A stretch of 64,000 nt of DNA from Pseudomonas sp. Irchel s3h17 (GTDB lineage: Bacteria; Pseudomonadota; Gammaproteobacteria; Pseudomonadales; Pseudomonadaceae). The stretch is from assembly GCF_900187505.1 (NCBI RefSeq), contig NZ_FYDL01000013.1:1-64000 (forward strand), given 5' to 3'. Shown piece by piece: positions 34,333 through 42,241 of the stretch. The stretch's first letter is position 1, and each line of letters starts with the position of its first letter. The translations under genes and the position numbers were made by a program. The notes under the pieces were generated by a model. The model saw only the letters and a list, made by a program, of their open reading frames with translations. It did no database searches and had not been told where the DNA came from.

Positions 34333-34359
34333 CGGGCCACTTTGTTTGTGGAGCCCGTT

Positions 34360-35208
34360 ATGCCGAATCTACGCCTCGCCGACTTGACCGCCGAAATCGA
34401 AGCCAACGTGCGCCGTGCGTTGCTGGAAGACATCGGCAGCGGCGACATCACCGCACAACTGATCCCGGCCGAACGCCTGGCCAAAGCCACCATCATCACC
34501 CGCGACGCCGCCGTCATCAGCGGTACTGCCTGGGTTGACGCGGTGTTCCGCCAACTGGATCCGCGCGTGGCCGTGCACTGGCAAGTGCGCGACGGTGAGC
34601 GCGTGAGCCCCGATCAGATTCTGTTTCACCTCGAAGGCCCGGCCCGCTCGCTACTGACAGGCGAGCGCAGCGCGCTGAACTTCCTGCAATTGCTCTCGGG
34701 GGTAGCCACCCGCGCGCAGTACCTGGCCGACTTCGTCGCCGACACCCAGGTCAAGCTGCTGGACACCCGCAAGACCCTGCCTGGGCTGCGCCTGGCGCAA
34801 AAGTATGCGGTAACCTGCGGTAGCTGCCACAACCACCGTATCGGCCTGTATGACGCCTTCCTGATCAAGGAAAACCACATCGCCGCCTCTGGTGGCATCG
34901 CGCAGGCCATCGCGGCCGCGCACAAGATCGCCCCGGGCAAACCGGTGGAAGTTGAAGTGGAAAACCTGTCGGAGCTCAAAGAGGCGCTGGCGGCGGGTGC
35001 CGACATCATCATGCTCGATGAATTGAGCCTGGACGACATGCGCGAAGCCGTCCGCCTGAACGCCGGTAAGGCGAAGCTGGAGGCCAGCGGCGGTGTCAAC
35101 GAAAGCACCTTGCGGCCAATCGCCGAAACGGGCGTGGACTACATCTCGATTGGTGCGATGACCAAGGACGTGAAGGCTGTGGACCTGTCGATGCGCCTCA
35201 GCCTCTGA
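34360..35208 (+). CDS. nadC: Nicotinate-nucleotide pyrophosphorylase (quinolinate phosphoribosyltransferase)
   Basis: NadC converts quinolinate and PRPP to nicotinate mononucleotide in de novo NAD synthesis. The 282-residue protein has the family signatures EDIGSGDITA, GERSALNFLQLLSGVAT, TRKTLPGLR, the lysine of FLIKENHI, and EVEVENLSEL. The start at 34360 lies behind GTGGAG and after the TATAAT; an in-frame ATG at 34303 is upstream of the promoter and is not used. Confidence 0.95.
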   Translation: MPNLRLADLTAEIEANVRRALLEDIGSGDITAQLIPAERLAKATIITRDAAVISGTAWVDAVFRQLDPRVAVHWQVRDGERVSPDQILFHLEGPARSLLTGERSALNFLQLLSGVATRAQYLADFVADTQVKLLDTRKTLPGLRLAQKYAVTCGSCHNHRIGLYDAFLIKENHIAASGGIAQAIAAAHKIAPGKPVEVEVENLSELKEALAAGADIIMLDELSLDDMREAVRLNAGKAKLEASGGVNESTLRPIAETGVDYISIGAMTKDVKAVDLSMRLSL

Positions 35209-35219
35209 GGTACATCGAC

Positions 35220-35267
35220 AAGCGGTAAGCGACAAGCGGCTCTGCCTTGCCTTGTAGCTTGCCGCTT
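35220..35267. terminator. Bidirectional hairpin between nadC and the DUF6388-like gene
   Basis: AAGCGGTAAGC and GCTTGCCGCTT (10 of 11 pairs) flank a 26-base loop between two convergent genes. It may end both transcripts, though T-runs are poor. Confidence 0.4.
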
Positions 35268-35277
35268 GAAGTTGCCC

Positions 35278-35583
35278 TCAAACCACCAGATTGTTCATCT
35301 CGCAGTATTCTTCCCATTCGACACCCAGCACTTCAGCCGCTTCCTTGTGCAATGCAAGGCGCGTCGCTTCGTACTCTTCTGGCGTCGAGGTGTACTTGAG
35401 TGTCAGCTCCCACGGCTGCAAGCCCTGGGCTTCGGCTTCATCCTCGAACGCCCACTGGATCTGATCTTTCTGATCATCGGGACTCAGGTCCTTGATCTCG
35501 TCCATCAGTTCCGGCGCATCAAGCATGTACTTCCTGAGCGCTTCTGCGTGCCTGTCTTGCTGGGTCATTTCTTTCACGGTCAT
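35278..35583 (-). CDS. Small conserved protein, DUF6388-like
   Basis: The 101-residue product starts at MTVKEMTQQDRHAEALRKY. It is acidic and helical with the segment DQIQWAFEDEAEAQGLQPWE, which I associate with the DUF6388 family of small Pseudomonas proteins; that name is from memory. No export signal is seen. The frame runs 26 codons further upstream without support. Function unknown. Confidence 0.65.
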   Translation of the reverse strand: MTVKEMTQQDRHAEALRKYMLDAPELMDEIKDLSPDDQKDQIQWAFEDEAEAQGLQPWELTLKYTSTPEEYEATRLALHKEAAEVLGVEWEEYCEMNNLVV

Positions 35584-35888
35584 GGCGTTCTCGCTGATCT
35601 GGGGAATGGAAGATGGATCTGGATCATCAAGGATCTCTCTGACGCAGAAAAACCGCTTCAAGCCCGGTTTATCTGGCCTTCAGAACCATTCGGGATCATC
35701 TGAAAACTGCTGGGCGATGCTCATGCAGACACCAAATATAGGATGTTTGGCCGACGATTTACACGGCTCTTTGCATCTATTCCATAAAAAGCCGTGCACA
35801 TCAGGTGCAGCAGCCTTCGGGAACATAAATCCGCCTCCCAGGTCATAGCGATATGCCATATCGGCACTTCACCAGGAGCTCCACAGTG

Positions 35889-36416
35889 ATGCGCAGTTTC
35901 TCGAAGCTTTCGTCCACCCTGCTGCTCGGCACCCTGGCATTGGCCAGCAGTACCCAAGCCGCGGTTGAAGTCTCCTCTGGCCCGGCGTCTTACGACGACA
36001 AAATCCCTGCCATCCACAGCTCATTCGATCAGGACACACTGGTCAGAAGCAACGTCAGCATCACTGATCTGGAAAACCTGCAGAAAACCGTGAAGGCCAA
36101 TGTCGACGAACTGGAAACCCAGAAGCGCACCATCAGCGACCAGGCCCGCCAGATAGAAGAACTCAAGCGCAGCGCCGGTTCCAGCTCGAGCTCCAGCAGC
36201 AGCGACATTTCCGACCTCAAGCGTACCGTCAAGGAGCAGGAGCGCGATCTGGACACTCTCGCCAGGCAGGTGGAAGACCTCAAGCGCAACAGCGGCTCAA
36301 GCGCCAACTCGAACAACAGCGAAATCTCGAACCTCAAGCAACAGATCAACGATCAGGATCGCACGACCGATCAACTCAAGCGGATCGTCGAGGAATTGAG
36401 CCAGAAGGTGAAATAA
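35889..36416 (+). CDS. Exported coiled-coil protein with Ser-rich linkers
   Basis: This is a 175-residue protein with a signal peptide (MRSFSKLSSTLLLGTLALAS, cleavage near TQA). From about residue 50 it is heptad-patterned coiled coil interrupted by two flexible Ser/Asn linkers (SAGSSSSSSSSD and NSGSSANSNNSE). The three helical blocks have related sequence (QIEELKR, QVEDLKR, QLKRIVEEL), so internal repetition is likely. An AGGAG lies ten bases before the ATG; a GTG one codon earlier is also possible. It probably forms a periplasmic rod-like oligomer; no family is named. Confidence 0.65.
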   Translation: MRSFSKLSSTLLLGTLALASSTQAAVEVSSGPASYDDKIPAIHSSFDQDTLVRSNVSITDLENLQKTVKANVDELETQKRTISDQARQIEELKRSAGSSSSSSSSDISDLKRTVKEQERDLDTLARQVEDLKRNSGSSANSNNSEISNLKQQINDQDRTTDQLKRIVEELSQKVK

Positions 36417-36634
36417 GGGAAGTGGCGTCGAGTCTTCCTGTGCCAGTTCAACACCGTGCCACCGCTGGAATCTGGTCACAGGCTCACGCTGCTTTCGGCG
36501 TCCGCTGTGCTACCGGTATCCCGGTTGAATCCACAGGCGGATGCGGACATTGACAGGCATCATGACCGAAAGTCGCTGGTGCGCCTTGGATCAGCAAAGT
36601 ATTTTGCTTATCATCAGTAACAATCCAATTACAT

Positions 36635-36850
36635 ATGAGTATTTCCTTGGGCTCTATCTTGTTCGACCTCATCGCCTTCGTCATTTTTGCCCTGGATATC
36701 TGGGCGATCTTCAATGTGGTGAAAAGTAATGCAGATACCCTGAAGAAAGTTCTCTGGGTGGCGCTGGTTGCATTTCTCCCAGTACTCGGCCTGATCATCT
36801 GGGCTCTGACCGGCCCACGCGGCAACATTCGTCTGCCCTCATCCAACTGA
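36635..36850 (+). CDS. Small membrane protein with PLDc_N-type domain
   Basis: The 71-residue product has two membrane helices (LGSILFDLIAFVIFALDIWAIF is the first; VLWVALVAFLPVLGLIIWAL the second) ending GPRGNIRLP. This is the layout of the phospholipase-D/cardiolipin-synthase N-terminal domain found as free-standing small proteins. No clear ribosome site precedes the ATG at 36635. Confidence 0.7.
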   Translation: MSISLGSILFDLIAFVIFALDIWAIFNVVKSNADTLKKVLWVALVAFLPVLGLIIWALTGPRGNIRLPSSN

Positions 36851-37099
36851 GGCACAGCGCACGAGCTTAGCGTGATTGATCTGGAGCCGAACACCGAAGT
36901 ATCCAACGGCCCAGACCAGGCCTGACTGACGTCGGGCCTCGGATTGCCTGTACCACCGTCCGCTGAAACCCTCCCGAGATGAGAACCCCACTGACTTCGA
37001 GCAGTATGCGTGCATGGCAACAATTCCACGCCATGACCATGGGTCGACCTGACATATAAGCGAATGAGTCGTTTGCAAAAACGCACCATGAGTGACCGC

Positions 37100-37269
37100 T
37101 GCAACGGCTGTTCCTGATCAGGAACCACGGTAACGCCCTGGAAGATTACCTTTGCGCCCGTTGATTTCAGTCTGGTCGCGATCAGGTCGAGATTCCTTTC
37201 GTACCCATCCAGCAGAACCGCGATTACCCCTCGACAGACATAGTGGCGGAGGGTGTCGTTTTGAGGCAT
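37100..37269 (-). pseudogene. Possible remnant of an SGNH/GDSL hydrolase gene
   Basis: On the minus strand the frame reads GYERNLDLIATRLKSTGAKV then IFQGVTVVP, which resembles the segment of SGNH hydrolases before their TPVP motif. No GDS catalytic block or downstream HXXH motif can be found in frame nearby. The rest of the open frame, running to 36484, lies antisense over another gene. A decayed fragment is the best reading, with low certainty. Confidence 0.2.
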
Positions 37270-37413
37270 GACACCCCTGGGGGCGTACCCCTTAGTGACG
37301 GAGCCTCACTTTGAGCCGGAGGGTTTAAACGTGGGCTATGGTCAGCCCCCAAAACCGTGGGCTGGCAAGGAAAGCCTGGGAAACCATAGACAACAAAAAG
37401 CCCGCACCAGGCG

Positions 37414-37629
37414 CAATACTGTTCAGTTAAGGAAAGGGGGCTCAGTACATCCCCCGTGGCGAGCGAGCTTGCTCGCGCTGGGCTGCACGGCAGCCCCAAA
37501 AACTATCGCCGAGTTCGTTCTGAAAGGCCGCAGTCGCTTTGTTGGGTGCGCTTCGCGCACCAGCGCGAGCAAGCTCGCTCGCCACGGGTCTCTCACCCGC
37601 TTCAAGCCTTTCTTAACTGAACAGCATTA
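37414..37629. mobile_element. IS4-like MITE with 11-bp target duplication, copy 2
   Basis: This is a 216-bp element with 18-bp ends CAATACTGTTCAGTTAAG (37414-37431) and CTTAACTGAACAGCATTA (37612-37629), 16 of 18 matching as inverted repeats. An exact 11-bp direct repeat, CGCACCAGGCG, flanks it at 37403-37413 and 37630-37640. Joining the flanks gives a terminator-like hairpin (CAAAAAG...CTTTTTG arms). The interior is again a REPIN, but of the GAGCGAG type, unlike copy 1. It has no coding capacity. Confidence 0.75.
37453..37588. repeat. REPIN inside the second IS4-like element
   Basis: CCCGTGGCGAGCGAGCTTGC on the left faces GCAAGCTCGCTCGCCACGGG on the right; the two ends match perfectly over 20 bases. 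Confidence 0.9.
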
Positions 37630-37692
37630 CGCACCAGGCGGTGCCTTTTTGTGGGATTTCGGGTGGTTTTAACACCACCTGAAATTAATTAA

Positions 37693-37768
37693 TGGTGCCC
37701 GAGACAGGAATTGAACCTGCGACCTTCGCGTTACGAGTGCGCTGCTCTACCAACTGAGCTACACGGGC
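37693..37768 (-). tRNA. tRNA-Thr (anticodon CGT)
   Basis: The minus strand folds as a complete 76-nt tRNA with encoded CCA: acceptor GCCCGTG/CTCGGGC (with G-T or mismatch near the end), D arm AGCTCAGTTGGTAGAGC, anticodon loop CTCGTAA giving CGT, and T loop GGTTCAATTCC. Confidence 0.95.
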
Positions 37769-37806
37769 GGTGGGCTAAACCTAGCACCGCTTTTGAGGTC
37801 CGGCAA

Positions 37807-37944
37807 CCTGTGGCGAGGGAGCTTGCTCGCGCTGGGTTGCAAAGCCCCCCCAAGGCGCTTGAGCAGGTCCGCTGCGATTAACGACTTACGACTGCTGTGC
37901 CCGAACGCGGAGCGGCCGGCGGGAGCAGGCTCCCTCGCCACGCG
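37807..37944. repeat. Diverged hybrid REPIN
   Basis: The left arm is CTGTGGCGAGGGAGCTTGCT followed by the CGCGC core of the other type; the right arm is GCGGGAGCAGGCTCCCTCGC. The unit mixes the two core types seen elsewhere in the window. Confidence 0.75.
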
Positions 37945-37958
37945 ACTTTCCTGCAGAC

Positions 37959-37997
37959 AAAAAAATGCCCCGCGGCGTTCACCGCGGGGCATTTTTT
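37959..37997 (-). terminator. Intrinsic terminator of pnp
   Basis: AATGCCCCGCGGCG and its partner CCGCGGGGCATT form a strong GC stem between runs of A and T, so it works on the minus strand after pnp and could work in both directions. Confidence 0.9.
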
Positions 37998-38029
37998 ACA
38001 GCGTTGAAGCAGTCAGCCTACGGGAGTGA

Positions 38030-40135
38030 TTAAACGCCCGAAGCCTTGGCTGCTGCCACGTCTTTGATGGACAGCTTGATACGGCCGCGGTTGTCCACGT
38101 CCAGTACCAGCACTTCCACTTCCTGGCCTTCTTTCAGGATGTCGGTCACTTTCTCAACGCGAGCATCGCTCAGCATCGAGATGTGAACCAGACCGTCCTT
38201 ACCAGGCAGGATGTTGACGAATGCGCCGAAGTCGACGATGCGCTCAACCTTACCGACGTAGATCTTGCCGATCTCGGCTTCTGCGGTGATGCCCAGGACG
38301 CGCTGACGAGCAGCTTCAGCCGCTTCCTTGGTTTCGCCGAAGATCTTGATCGAACCGTCGTCTTCGATATCGATCGAAGCCTTGGTTTCTTCACAGATCG
38401 CACGAATGGTCGCGCCGCCTTTACCGATGACATCACGGATTTTGTCGGTGTCGATCTTCATCGCGATCATGGTCGGAGCATTTTCCGACAGCTCGGTACG
38501 CGACTGGCCAATGATCTGGTTCATCTGGCCGAGGATGTTCAGGCGCGCTTCCAGGGCTTGGCCCAGAGCGATCTCCATGATTTCTTCGGTGATGCCCTTG
38601 ATCTTGATGTCCATCTGCAGCGCGGTCACACCTTTGGCGGTACCGGCTACCTTGAAGTCCATGTCGCCCAGGTGGTCTTCGTCACCCAGGATGTCGGTCA
38701 GGACGGCGAATTTCTCGCCTTCTTTAACCAGACCCATGGCGATACCGGCAACCGGTGCCTTCATCGGAACGCCGGCATCCATCAGGGCCAGGGAAGCGCC
38801 GCAAACGGAAGCCATGGAGCTCGAACCGTTGGACTCGGTGATTTCCGATACCACGCGGATGGTGTATGGGAACACGTCGGCAGCAGGCAGCATGGCTGCA
38901 ATCGAACGACGGGCCAGACGGCCGTGACCGATTTCGCGACGACCAGCGCCACCCATGCGACCACACTCACCTACCGAGAACGGAGGGAAGTTGTAGTGCA
39001 GCATGAACGGGTCTTTTTTCTCGCCTTCCAGGGTGTCCAGCAGTTGTGCGTCACGGGCGGTGCCCAGTGTGGCAACAACCAGGGCCTGGGTTTCGCCACG
39101 GGTGAACAGAGCCGAACCGTGGGTCTTTGGCAGAACGCCGACTTCGATGTTCAGCGGACGTACGGTCTTGGTGTCGCGACCATCGATACGTGGCTTGCCG
39201 TTGACGATGTTTTCGCGAACGGTGCGGTATTCGATTTCGCCGAAAGCGGCTTTGACTTCGCTGGAAGAAGGCTGGCCTTCTTCACCGGACAGCTTGGCGA
39301 CGACCTGGTCTTTCAATTCGCCCAGGCGAGCGTAACGGTCGGCCTTGATGGTGATCGTGTAGGCCTGGGAGATAGCGTCGCCGAACTCGGCACGGATAGC
39401 GCCCAGCAGTGCGGTGGCTTCAGGCTGTGGAGCCCAGGTCCAGGTTGGCTTGGCAGCTTCGGCAGCCAGTTCTTTAACAGCGTTGATCACAACCTGGAAC
39501 TCGTCGTGAGCAAACAGTACCGCGCCCAGCATCTGGTCTTCGGTCAGCTCTTTGGCTTCCGATTCAACCATCAGGACCGCTTCCGAAGTACCGGCAACGA
39601 CCATGTCCAGGCTCGAAGCTTTCTGTTGTTCGTAAGTCGGGTTCAGCAGGTAGCCGGTGCTTTCGTGGAACGCAACGCGGGCAGCGCCGATCGGGCCATC
39701 GAAAGGAATGCCGGAGATGGCCAGGGCAGCCGAGGTACCGATCATCGCAGCGATGTCCGGATCGGTCTTCTTGCTGGTGGAAACGACGGTGCAGACAACC
39801 TGCACTTCGTTCATGAAGCCTTCTGGGAACAGCGGACGGATCGGACGGTCGATCAGTCGGGAAGTCAGGGTTTCTTTCTCGGAAGGACGGCCTTCACGCT
39901 TGAAGAAACCGCCAGGGATCTTACCGGCAGCGTAAGTCTTTTCCTGGTAGTGAACAGACAGAGGGAAGAAGCCCTTGCCTGGATCGGCTTGCTTGGCACC
40001 GACTACGGTCACCAATACGCTGACGTCGTCGTCAACGGTGACCAATACTGCGCCGGAGGCCTGACGGGCGATACGGCCAGTCTCGAGGGTAACGGTCGAC
40101 TGACCGAACTGGAATTTTTTGATTACCGGGTTCAC
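38030..40135 (-). CDS. pnp: Polyribonucleotide nucleotidyltransferase (PNPase)
   Basis: PNPase is the phosphorolytic 3'-5' exoribonuclease of RNA turnover. The 701-residue protein has two RNase PH domains (KREGRPSEKETLTSRLIDRP; GGAGRREIGHGRLARR), then a KH domain (IGKGGATIRAICEETK near 565) and an S1 domain (GKIYVGKVERIVDFGAFV near 625). The start is GTG 40135 with GGTAGGA upstream. It follows rpsO, the usual order, with a 196-base gap. Confidence 0.97.
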   Translation of the reverse strand: MNPVIKKFQFGQSTVTLETGRIARQASGAVLVTVDDDVSVLVTVVGAKQADPGKGFFPLSVHYQEKTYAAGKIPGGFFKREGRPSEKETLTSRLIDRPIRPLFPEGFMNEVQVVCTVVSTSKKTDPDIAAMIGTSAALAISGIPFDGPIGAARVAFHESTGYLLNPTYEQQKASSLDMVVAGTSEAVLMVESEAKELTEDQMLGAVLFAHDEFQVVINAVKELAAEAAKPTWTWAPQPEATALLGAIRAEFGDAISQAYTITIKADRYARLGELKDQVVAKLSGEEGQPSSSEVKAAFGEIEYRTVRENIVNGKPRIDGRDTKTVRPLNIEVGVLPKTHGSALFTRGETQALVVATLGTARDAQLLDTLEGEKKDPFMLHYNFPPFSVGECGRMGGAGRREIGHGRLARRSIAAMLPAADVFPYTIRVVSEITESNGSSSMASVCGASLALMDAGVPMKAPVAGIAMGLVKEGEKFAVLTDILGDEDHLGDMDFKVAGTAKGVTALQMDIKIKGITEEIMEIALGQALEARLNILGQMNQIIGQSRTELSENAPTMIAMKIDTDKIRDVIGKGGATIRAICEETKASIDIEDDGSIKIFGETKEAAEAARQRVLGITAEAEIGKIYVGKVERIVDFGAFVNILPGKDGLVHISMLSDARVEKVTDILKEGQEVEVLVLDVDNRGRIKLSIKDVAAAKASGV

Positions 40136-40218
40136 GGTGTCCTACCTTCTTTGTGGCTCTTGGGGAACTGGTTTTCTTGCGAAATTCTTGGGCAATGTCG
40201 GGAATCGGCCCGGCGTGT

Positions 40219-40252
40219 ATTGTCCAGGTAAAACTACTGTCCAGATAAAACT
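40219..40252 (-). repeat. 17-bp tandem repeat in the pnp leader
   Basis: Two adjacent copies of 17 bases (minus strand AGTTTTATCTGGACAGT, then AGTTTTACCTGGACAAT) match at 15 positions, about 85-115 bases before pnp. They may be a duplicated promoter or regulator site. Confidence 0.6.
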
Positions 40253-40331
40253 TGAGGCTGGGAGCCTGCCATGTGCCAGCGGGAAACCCACTGACGCACG
40301 ACAGACAACCAACCTCTAGCGCAATCGCTTA

Positions 40332-40601
40332 TTAGCGACGCAGACCCAGGCGACCGATCAGAGCCTGATAACGACCCAGATCCTTGCCTTTCAGGTAGTC
40401 CAGCAGCTTACGGCGCTGGTTTACCATACGGATCAGACCACGACGGGAGTGGTGATCTTTACCGTTGGCCTTGAAGTGACCTTGCAGTTTGTTGATGTTG
40501 TGGGTCAGCAGTGCAACTTGCACTTCTGGAGAACCAGTGTCACCAACAGCTTGCTGGTAGTCAGCTACGATTTGGGCTTTTTCTTGAACGTCGAGAGCCA
40601 T
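40332..40601 (-). CDS. rpsO: 30S ribosomal protein S15
   Basis: S15 binds 16S rRNA early in small-subunit assembly. The 89-residue protein has the family motifs GSPEVQVALLTHNINKLQGH, KDHHSRRGL and RRKLLDYLK. AAAAGGAT lies before the ATG. It lies between truB and pnp, as in most gamma-proteobacteria. Confidence 0.97.
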   Translation of the reverse strand: MALDVQEKAQIVADYQQAVGDTGSPEVQVALLTHNINKLQGHFKANGKDHHSRRGLIRMVNQRRKLLDYLKGKDLGRYQALIGRLGLRR

Positions 40602-40718
40602 GAGGCAATCCTTTTATCAGGAAACTGTTTCAGAAAAACAGCTTCAACAGGCCAGGGACAAATCCCTGTATCTAAAAATGAGTAGTGACCGTGCCTGTTG
40701 ACAGCCACCCTCGCCAGC

Positions 40719-40748
40719 CTGCGTAAAAGCTGCTGCGCTTTTACGCAG
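40719..40748 (-). terminator. Strong hairpin between truB and rpsO
   Basis: CTGCGTAAAAGC and GCTTTTACGCAG form a perfect 12-bp stem with a six-base loop right after the truB stop. It lacks a T-run on the minus strand. It may be a weak terminator or an RNase processing site separating truB from rpsO. Confidence 0.5.
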
Positions 40749-40759
40749 ACTGGTTTCGG

Positions 40760-41677
40760 TCATTCTGACCGAATCAGTCGACGTGGCGCTATGCGCCCGT
40801 CTTCGCTCACTTCACCGATTCCGATGAAGCGACCATTGTGATCCTGTACCCGTACCATACCGAACTTCGGTGCATCCGGGGCGCGTACCGGCTGGCCATT
40901 GAGCCAGTAGAACGAGCTGTGCTCCGAGAATTGCAGCAGCGGCCAATCCAGCAGGCCACTGTCCGATGGCATCAGGAAGCGATCGACTGCTTCGTTGCCG
41001 CCTTCGGCATGTACAGCTTCCAACTCTTCCAGCGTGACCGTCTGGGCCAGGCTGAACGGACCGGCCTGGGTACGTCGCAGTTCTGCCACGTAAGCGCCAC
41101 AACCGAGCTGTTCACCGATATCTTCCACCAGGGTACGGATATAGGTGCCTTTGCTGCAATCTACGGCAAAGCGCGCAGTGTCGCCTTCAAAGGCCAGCAA
41201 TTCCAAGCGCGCTATAGTAACAGAACGCGGTTCGCGCTCCACCACTTCACCTGCACGCGCCAGCTTGTACAGCGGCTGCCCATCACGCTTGAGGGCTGAG
41301 TACATCGGTGGTATCTGACTGATTTGCCCACGAAATCCTGGCAAAACCGCTTCGACATCGGCGCGACCAACGGTCACGGGGCGCTCCCGCAAAACATCAC
41401 CCTCGGCGTCTGCCGTGGTGGTGGTCTTGCCCAATTGCGCCAGGGTTTCATAACACTTGTCGGAATCGAGCAGGTATTGCGAGAACTTGGTGGCCTCACC
41501 GAAGCACAACGGCAACACACCGGTGGCCAGCGGGTCGAGACTGCCGGTGTGACCGGCCTTCTCGGCATTGAGCAACCAGCGAACCTTCTGCAAGGCCGCG
41601 TTGGAGGTAAACCCCAGCGGTTTGTCGAGCAGGATGATGCCGCTGACGTTACGACGGATACGTTTGACCTGAGCCAC
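40760..41677 (-). CDS. truB: tRNA pseudouridine(55) synthase
   Basis: TruB makes pseudouridine 55 in the T loop of tRNAs. The 305-residue protein has the catalytic Asp motif GHTGSLDPLATGVLPLC, the N-terminal GIILLDKPLGFTSN and CSKGTYIRTLVEDIG. It starts three bases after the rbfA stop, in the nusA-infB operon. Confidence 0.96.
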   Translation of the reverse strand: MAQVKRIRRNVSGIILLDKPLGFTSNAALQKVRWLLNAEKAGHTGSLDPLATGVLPLCFGEATKFSQYLLDSDKCYETLAQLGKTTTTADAEGDVLRERPVTVGRADVEAVLPGFRGQISQIPPMYSALKRDGQPLYKLARAGEVVEREPRSVTIARLELLAFEGDTARFAVDCSKGTYIRTLVEDIGEQLGCGAYVAELRRTQAGPFSLAQTVTLEELEAVHAEGGNEAVDRFLMPSDSGLLDWPLLQFSEHSSFYWLNGQPVRAPDAPKFGMVRVQDHNGRFIGIGEVSEDGRIAPRRLIRSE

Positions 41678-41680
41678 CGA

Positions 41681-42082
41681 TTACTCCTTGGCGTCTTCGG
41701 TTTCTGCCGCAACCGGGTGCTGATTGTCTTCAGCCACGGCGCGCTCGATCAATGCCGACAGATGAGCACCGCGCACGACGCTTTCGTCGTAGTGGAAGTG
41801 CAGCTGTGGAACGCTGCGCAGCTTCATCTCGCGAGCCAACTGCATGCGCAGGAAACCGGCGGCTGAGTTGAGCACCTTGATGCTTTGAGCGATATCTTCA
41901 GCGCTGTCCTGGCCCATCACGGTGATGAAGATCTTGGCGTGACCGACGTCACGGCTGACTTCAACAGCGGTAATGGTGACCAGGCCGACGCGCGGATCTT
42001 TGACTTCACGACGGATCAGTTGTGCCAGCTCGCGCTGCATCTGATCGCCGATACGTTGGGTACGGCTGTATTCTTTTGCCAT
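41681..42082 (-). CDS. rbfA: Ribosome-binding factor A
   Basis: RbfA is a KH-fold 30S maturation factor. The 133-residue protein has RIGDQMQRELAQLI, DPRVGLVTITAVEVSRD and the C-terminal block VPQLHFHYDES. It lies between infB and truB with a hairpin in front of it. Confidence 0.95.
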   Translation of the reverse strand: MAKEYSRTQRIGDQMQRELAQLIRREVKDPRVGLVTITAVEVSRDVGHAKIFITVMGQDSAEDIAQSIKVLNSAAGFLRMQLAREMKLRSVPQLHFHYDESVVRGAHLSALIERAVAEDNQHPVAAETEDAKE

Positions 42083-42136
42083 GTCTTGTTACCTGTTACT
42101 GCCTCACGGTGAAACCCGTGTGGTCTGAAAGCGGCA

Positions 42137-42170
42137 AACGCCCGGCCTGACAGAAGCCAGACCGGGCGTT
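42137..42170 (-). terminator. Hairpin between infB and rbfA
   Basis: AACGCCCGG and CCGGGCGTT form a nine-base stem with a loop of about 16 bases; only TTTG follows on the minus strand. Partial termination would lower rbfA-truB expression relative to infB. Confidence 0.55.
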
Positions 42171-42241
42171 GCGTTTAGAGTCCGGGTGATGCGCCGTGCA
42201 TTTGCATGCGGCTGCCCATCACGGCTCTTGAAGTGCGCGAG

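Noticed and set aside
36484..37269. 261-codon minus-strand frame
   Set aside because: It runs antisense over the PLDc_N-type gene and has no consistent family similarity beyond a short stretch; only that stretch is kept as a weak pseudogene call.
40719..40748. Called first as a full intrinsic terminator after truB
   Set aside because: The stem is excellent but no T-run follows on the minus strand, so it is listed only as a hairpin of uncertain role.
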